A DNA stretch of 8,635 bases from an uncultured Litorilinea sp. (GTDB taxonomy: Bacteria; Chloroflexota; Anaerolineae; Caldilineales; Caldilineaceae): assembly GCA_937922105.1 (NCBI GenBank), contig CAKZVN010000364.1, positions 1-8,635 of the forward strand, written 5' to 3'. Below, piece by piece: positions 6,303 through 8,635 of the stretch. How positions within the stretch are numbered: the stretch's first letter is position 1; the number at the start of each line of letters is the position of its first letter. A program made the translations under genes and the position numbers. Under the pieces are notes generated by a model. The model made no database searches and was not told the DNA's origin. It worked only from the letters and a program-made list of their open reading frames with translations.

Positions 6303-7184
6303 TCAGAAACCCAGCCCGCGCAGATAGGCGCGACTGATCTGCGCGCTGATCAAGGGCGAGGGCTGGCGTGTCACGTCCGTCTCCACCGTCAGCCAGCCGC
6401 CATACCCCGCGGCGTCCAGAATCCGGAAGAGCGCAGGAAAATCCACAAAGCCCTGTCCCAACTCGGTGAAGATGCCGTTGGCGCTGAAGGTGGCGTAGTC
6501 CCACTGCTTCTCGCGCCCCTCAGCCAAGACTTGTGGATCAATGTCCTTCATGTGAAGCGTGCGAATGGACGCAGCATACTCGCGGAAGAAGTGCACGACA
6601 TCCACGCCCCCCCAAGCCAGATGTCCCGTATCCGGCCCCATAAAGACCAGCGCCGGGTCAATCAATGCCCACAGGCGGTCAATCTCGGCGCGAGTCTCGA
6701 TGACGCTGCCCACGTGGTTGTGGAAACAGGCTGCGACGCCATGTTCCAAAGTCGCCGCGCCGACACGATTGAGCGTCTGGGCAAATTGGCGATATTCGGC
6801 GTCGCTCATGGCATCGTCGGGGTGCACATGCCCGGCGACCTGGCTGCGCGTCAAGCCGCGCGCGGTCGTATAGCTGTGAAAGCCCTGGGCAGCGACCACC
6901 AACTCGGTGCAGCCCACCCCCGCGGCAAACGCAGCCATCGCACCGGCGCGTGCGACGATGGCATCGGCCTGGTCGGCGCGCCAAAACTCGGCGCCTAGAT
7001 AGCCGGGCGCGGGCCGCAACCCGACTTCGGCATAAAGCACCAATGTCTCGGCAATCCCATAGCCGGGGCGCGGGACGGCAGGCGCGCCGTCATAGCCCGC
7101 CGCGGCGATCTCGGTCAAGATTTGTCGCTCGTCCATCTCCCTGGGCCAGGTGATCTGACCACAGCCGATCCAGATGGTCTTCAT
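6303..7184 (-). CDS. Sugar phosphate isomerase/epimerase family TIM-barrel protein, IolE-like
   Basis: The 293-residue, apparently cytosolic protein belongs to the xylose-isomerase-like TIM-barrel (AP endonuclease 2) superfamily, which holds isomerases, epimerases and inosose dehydratase. Visible motifs are a beta1 start WIGCGQITWP (5-14), FHNHVGS (154-160), DTGH (185-188), LHMKDI (210-215) and VETD (267-270). D185, H211 and E268 are likely divalent-metal ligands by analogy with IolE. The FHNHVGS and DTGHLAWGG blocks are closest in pattern to myo-inosose-2 dehydratase, but no inositol genes are nearby, so the substrate is not assigned. The ATG at 7182-7184 is preceded on its strand by GAGG, six bases upstream. 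It is divergent from the metal transporter across a 303-base gap and is followed by the terminator at 6175-6208. Its likely promoter lies in the AT-rich stretch near 7251-7280. Confidence 0.85.
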   Translation of the reverse strand: MKTIWIGCGQITWPREMDERQILTEIAAAGYDGAPAVPRPGYGIAETLVLYAEVGLRPAPGYLGAEFWRADQADAIVARAGAMAAFAAGVGCTELVVAAQGFHSYTTARGLTRSQVAGHVHPDDAMSDAEYRQFAQTLNRVGAATLEHGVAACFHNHVGSVIETRAEIDRLWALIDPALVFMGPDTGHLAWGGVDVVHFFREYAASIRTLHMKDIDPQVLAEGREKQWDYATFSANGIFTELGQGFVDFPALFRILDAAGYGGWLTVETDVTRQPSPLISAQISRAYLRGLGF

Positions 7185-7351
7185 TGCATTCCTCGATGTC
7201 TTGGCAGGTTGGGCCGGATGCTCCCCGGTATCTGCGTCTTCCGGCGCGGTGATTTATTGCAATATATTTCTACAGTATATGGGGGACCGCGGACGCGCGT
7301 AACGGACATTTGTCGCGCGACGGTGTGCGCCTGTCGTAGGTTTGCGACGAT

Positions 7352-7378
7352 AAGTGAGAACAGGTCTCACCATCACTT
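7352..7378. promoter_or_regulatory. Dyad operator candidate for the metal transporter
   Basis: GTGAGA-acagg-TCTCAC (7354-7370) is a perfect 6-bp-arm inverted repeat. A second dyad, AAGTGA (7352-7357) with TCACTT (7373-7378), nests around it, and its right arm overlaps the -35 region of the transporter promoter. Such a position suits a repressor. A metal-sensing regulator is inferred from the downstream gene; the sequence does not match a Fur or Zur box that I can recall. Confidence 0.5.
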
Positions 7379-7403
7379 GGTTTGCCGGCGTCTGTGGTAC
7401 AAT
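7376..7403 (+). promoter_or_regulatory. Extended -10 promoter of the ABC transporter gene
   Basis: TGGTACAAT (7395-7403) gives an extended -10 TGn plus TACAAT, five of six to consensus. The -35 is weak: CTTGGT or TTGGTT at 7376-7382 with a 15-16-base spacer. The start of transcription would be near 7410, giving a leader of about 78 bases before the ATG at 7488. Confidence 0.65.
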
Positions 7404-7411
7404 CCTAGCGA

Positions 7412-7469
7412 CACGGCAGTTGCCATCCGGCGCGTCGTCCGCGGCACATGGTGACCGGTCGCTGCCGTG
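7412..7469 (+). promoter_or_regulatory. Foldable 5' leader of the ABC transporter mRNA
   Basis: CACGGCAG at 7412-7419 is perfectly complementary to CTGCCGTG at 7462-7469, closing an 8-bp stem around 42 bases. It begins right at the predicted transcript start and ends just before the AGAGGA ribosome site (7473-7478). Inner pairing TGCC/GGCA (7421-7424 with 7443-7446) is possible. It does not match the yybP-ykoY manganese riboswitch that I know. Function is unproven. Confidence 0.3.
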
Positions 7470-7487
7470 CAGAGAGGAAACACACGT

Positions 7488-8635
7488 ATGCCCGGTCTCT
7501 TTACCCAAGCAACACCCCACATGCCCGGCACGCCCACGTTGGAATTGACCGGCGTGTCCGTGCGCTACGACAACACGCCCGCGCTGGAGGAGGTCTCCCT
7601 GCGCGTCGAGCGCGGGGAGCAGGTGGCGGTAGTCGGCCCCAACGGCGCGGGCAAAAGCACCTTGTTCAACGTCATCACCGGCATCCTGCGCCCTACGCGT
7701 GGCAGCGTGCGCATCTATGGCAGCGGGCCGCACGGTCACATCTGTGTGGGCTATGTGCCGCAACGCAACCGCATTGACTGGCGGTTTCCCGTCAATGTGC
7801 GCGATGTGGTCATGATGGGCCGCGTCGGGCGCATCGGCCTGTTGCGACGGCCCGGACGCAACGACTGGGCCGCGGTGGAAGCCGCGCTGGCTCAGGTTGG
7901 CATGGCGGACTTTGCCACGCGCCAGATCGGCGAGCTTTCCGGCGGGCAACAACAGCGGGTCTTCCTGGCGCGCGCCCTCGCCCAAGAAGCCGAATTGTTG
8001 CTCTTGGACGAACCGCTTTCCGGGCTGGACACGCCCAGCCAAGAAGCGATCCTGGCAATTTTAGACAACCTGCGCCGCAACGGCATCACGCTGCTCATTG
8101 CCACCCACGATCTTAACCAGGCCGCGGCACAGTTTCACCGCATGTTGCTCCTCAACCGTCGCGTCATTGCCTACGGCGCGCCGGAGCAGGTCCTCACCCC
8201 GGAGAATCTGCGCCGCGCCTACGGGGGCCAGTTGCACATCATCCACACGGCACACGGGGATATTGCAGTCACCGATTCCTGCTGTGGCGGCGGTGAACCG
8301 CCGGTAGCGCAGTTGCTCGGTGTCGAGCGCGCGCCTGCGCCCCTCGCACAATACTCCCGGAGCCATACCATGCTGGACTGGCTGATCGAGCCGTTGAGTT
8401 ACGGCTTCATGTGGCGGGGCCTCTTGGCCTCGGTGATGGTGGGCGTCATCTGCTCGGTATTGGGAACCTACGTCATCCTGCAGGGAATGGCCTTCTTCGG
8501 CGATGCGCTGGCGCACACCATTTTGCCCGGCGTGGTGCTGGCTTATTTGTTGGGTTGGCCCCTGGCTGTGGGCGCGCTCATCTTCGGCATTCTGAGCGCA
8601 TTGGGCATCGGCGCGCTCAGCCAGCGCGGTGAAGT
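7488..8635 (+). CDS. Mn/Zn-type ABC importer, fused ATPase and ABC-3 permease (3' partial)
   Basis: One frame runs from ATG 7488 to the window end (382 residues) without a stop. AGAGGA at 7473-7478 supports the start. Residues about 15-245 are an ABC ATPase: Walker A GPNGAGKST (50-58), Q92, signature LSGGQ (150-154), Walker B LLLLDE with D174 and E175, D-loop SGLD (178-181) and H207. The stretch VPQRNRIDWRFPVNVRDVV is the pattern of manganese/zinc/iron importers of the MntB, SitB and ZnuC kind. Residues about 246-294 form a linker with H250, H253, H256, C265 and C266. From M295 the sequence is an ABC-3 family permease N-terminus (ZnuB, MntC, SitC type) with LQGMAFFGDALAHTILPG and at least two to three membrane segments; its end is outside the window. 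In most bacteria these are two proteins. A sequencing error removing a stop is possible, but both halves look intact. Metal specificity cannot be read from the sequence. Confidence 0.9.
   Translation, partial: MPGLFTQATPHMPGTPTLELTGVSVRYDNTPALEEVSLRVERGEQVAVVGPNGAGKSTLFNVITGILRPTRGSVRIYGSGPHGHICVGYVPQRNRIDWRFPVNVRDVVMMGRVGRIGLLRRPGRNDWAAVEAALAQVGMADFATRQIGELSGGQQQRVFLARALAQEAELLLLDEPLSGLDTPSQEAILAILDNLRRNGITLLIATHDLNQAAAQFHRMLLLNRRVIAYGAPEQVLTPENLRRAYGGQLHIIHTAHGDIAVTDSCCGGGEPPVAQLLGVERAPAPLAQYSRSHTMLDWLIEPLSYGFMWRGLLASVMVGVICSVLGTYVILQGMAFFGDALAHTILPGVVLAYLLGWPLAVGALIFGILSALGIGALSQRGE
8359..8372 (+). promoter_or_regulatory. Internal ribosome site and ATG at the ATPase-permease junction
   Basis: GGAG at 8359-8362 lies seven bases before an in-frame ATG at 8370-8372. 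The protein from that ATG, MLDWLIEPLSYGFMWRG, looks exactly like a native ABC-3 permease N-terminus. A separate permease could therefore be translated from within the fused frame, or the site may be a relic of formerly separate genes. Confidence 0.5.

Larger units (their letters stand above)
7185..7487. other. Divergent regulatory region
   Basis: These 303 bases separate the minus-strand isomerase from the plus-strand transporter and contain no credible gene. An AT-rich island at 7251-7280 (6 G/C in 30 bases) stands out from its GC-rich surroundings. It holds the palindrome TATTGCAATA (7255-7264) and TATATG at 7276. It is probably the isomerase promoter or a regulator site, though I cannot place -35 and -10 with confidence. 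The dyad, promoter and leader of the transporter follow. Confidence 0.6.

Noticed and set aside
7294..7319. CGCGCG repeated at 7294-7299 and 7314-7319
   Set aside because: Such words are common by chance in GC-rich DNA, and the surrounding bases do not extend the symmetry.
7254..8042. Minus-strand reading frame over the ABC ATPase
   Set aside because: It is antisense to Walker A, signature and Walker B codons and covers the promoter region; no protein features are seen.

Overview
The window is GC-rich bacterial chromosome with dense coding, short intergenic gaps and no phage, transposase, CRISPR, tRNA or rRNA signal. The gene repertoire, the extended -10 promoter of the type TGnTACAAT and an intergenic repeat-like motif suggest Chloroflexota (Anaerolineae or a relative). 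This is inferred from general resemblance, not from a search.

Layout. (1) 2-1915, plus strand: 3' part of a secreted zinc metalloprotease with an immune-inhibitor-A-like C-terminal domain; its N-terminus lies outside the window. (2) 1960-3534, plus: guaA, a complete GMP synthase. (3) 3535-3670: a gap with repeat-like sequence. (4) 3671-5278, plus: a membrane-anchored class A beta-lactamase-fold protein whose omega-loop glutamate is not visible. (5) 5293-5976, minus: a small calcineurin-type metallophosphoesterase, convergent with gene 4. (6) 5977-6302: a non-coding region holding a paired direct repeat resembling a PHO box, a sigma70-like promoter with a palindrome in its spacer, a two-hairpin candidate small RNA and a perfect 15-bp terminator hairpin. 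(7) 6303-7184, minus: a TIM-barrel sugar isomerase/epimerase of the IolE-like group. (8) 7185-7487: a divergent regulatory region with an AT-rich island, a dyad operator candidate, an extended -10 promoter and a foldable leader. (9) 7488 to the window end, plus: a Mn/Zn-type ABC importer whose ATPase and ABC-3 permease are read as one uninterrupted frame, with a good internal ribosome site and ATG at the junction.

How the parts relate. Genes 1, 2 and 4 are co-directional, but their functions (secreted proteolysis, purine synthesis, cell-wall-type serine hydrolase) do not make an obvious pathway. The two minus-strand genes are separated by a terminator and are probably separate units. The metal importer has its own promoter, with an operator candidate touching the -35, which fits a metal-responsive repressor. 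No solute-binding protein is visible; it may lie downstream.

The two most interesting items are the fused ATPase-permease with a possible nested permease start, and the promoter-hairpin-linker-terminator unit at about 6020-6215, which looks like an undescribed small RNA gene.
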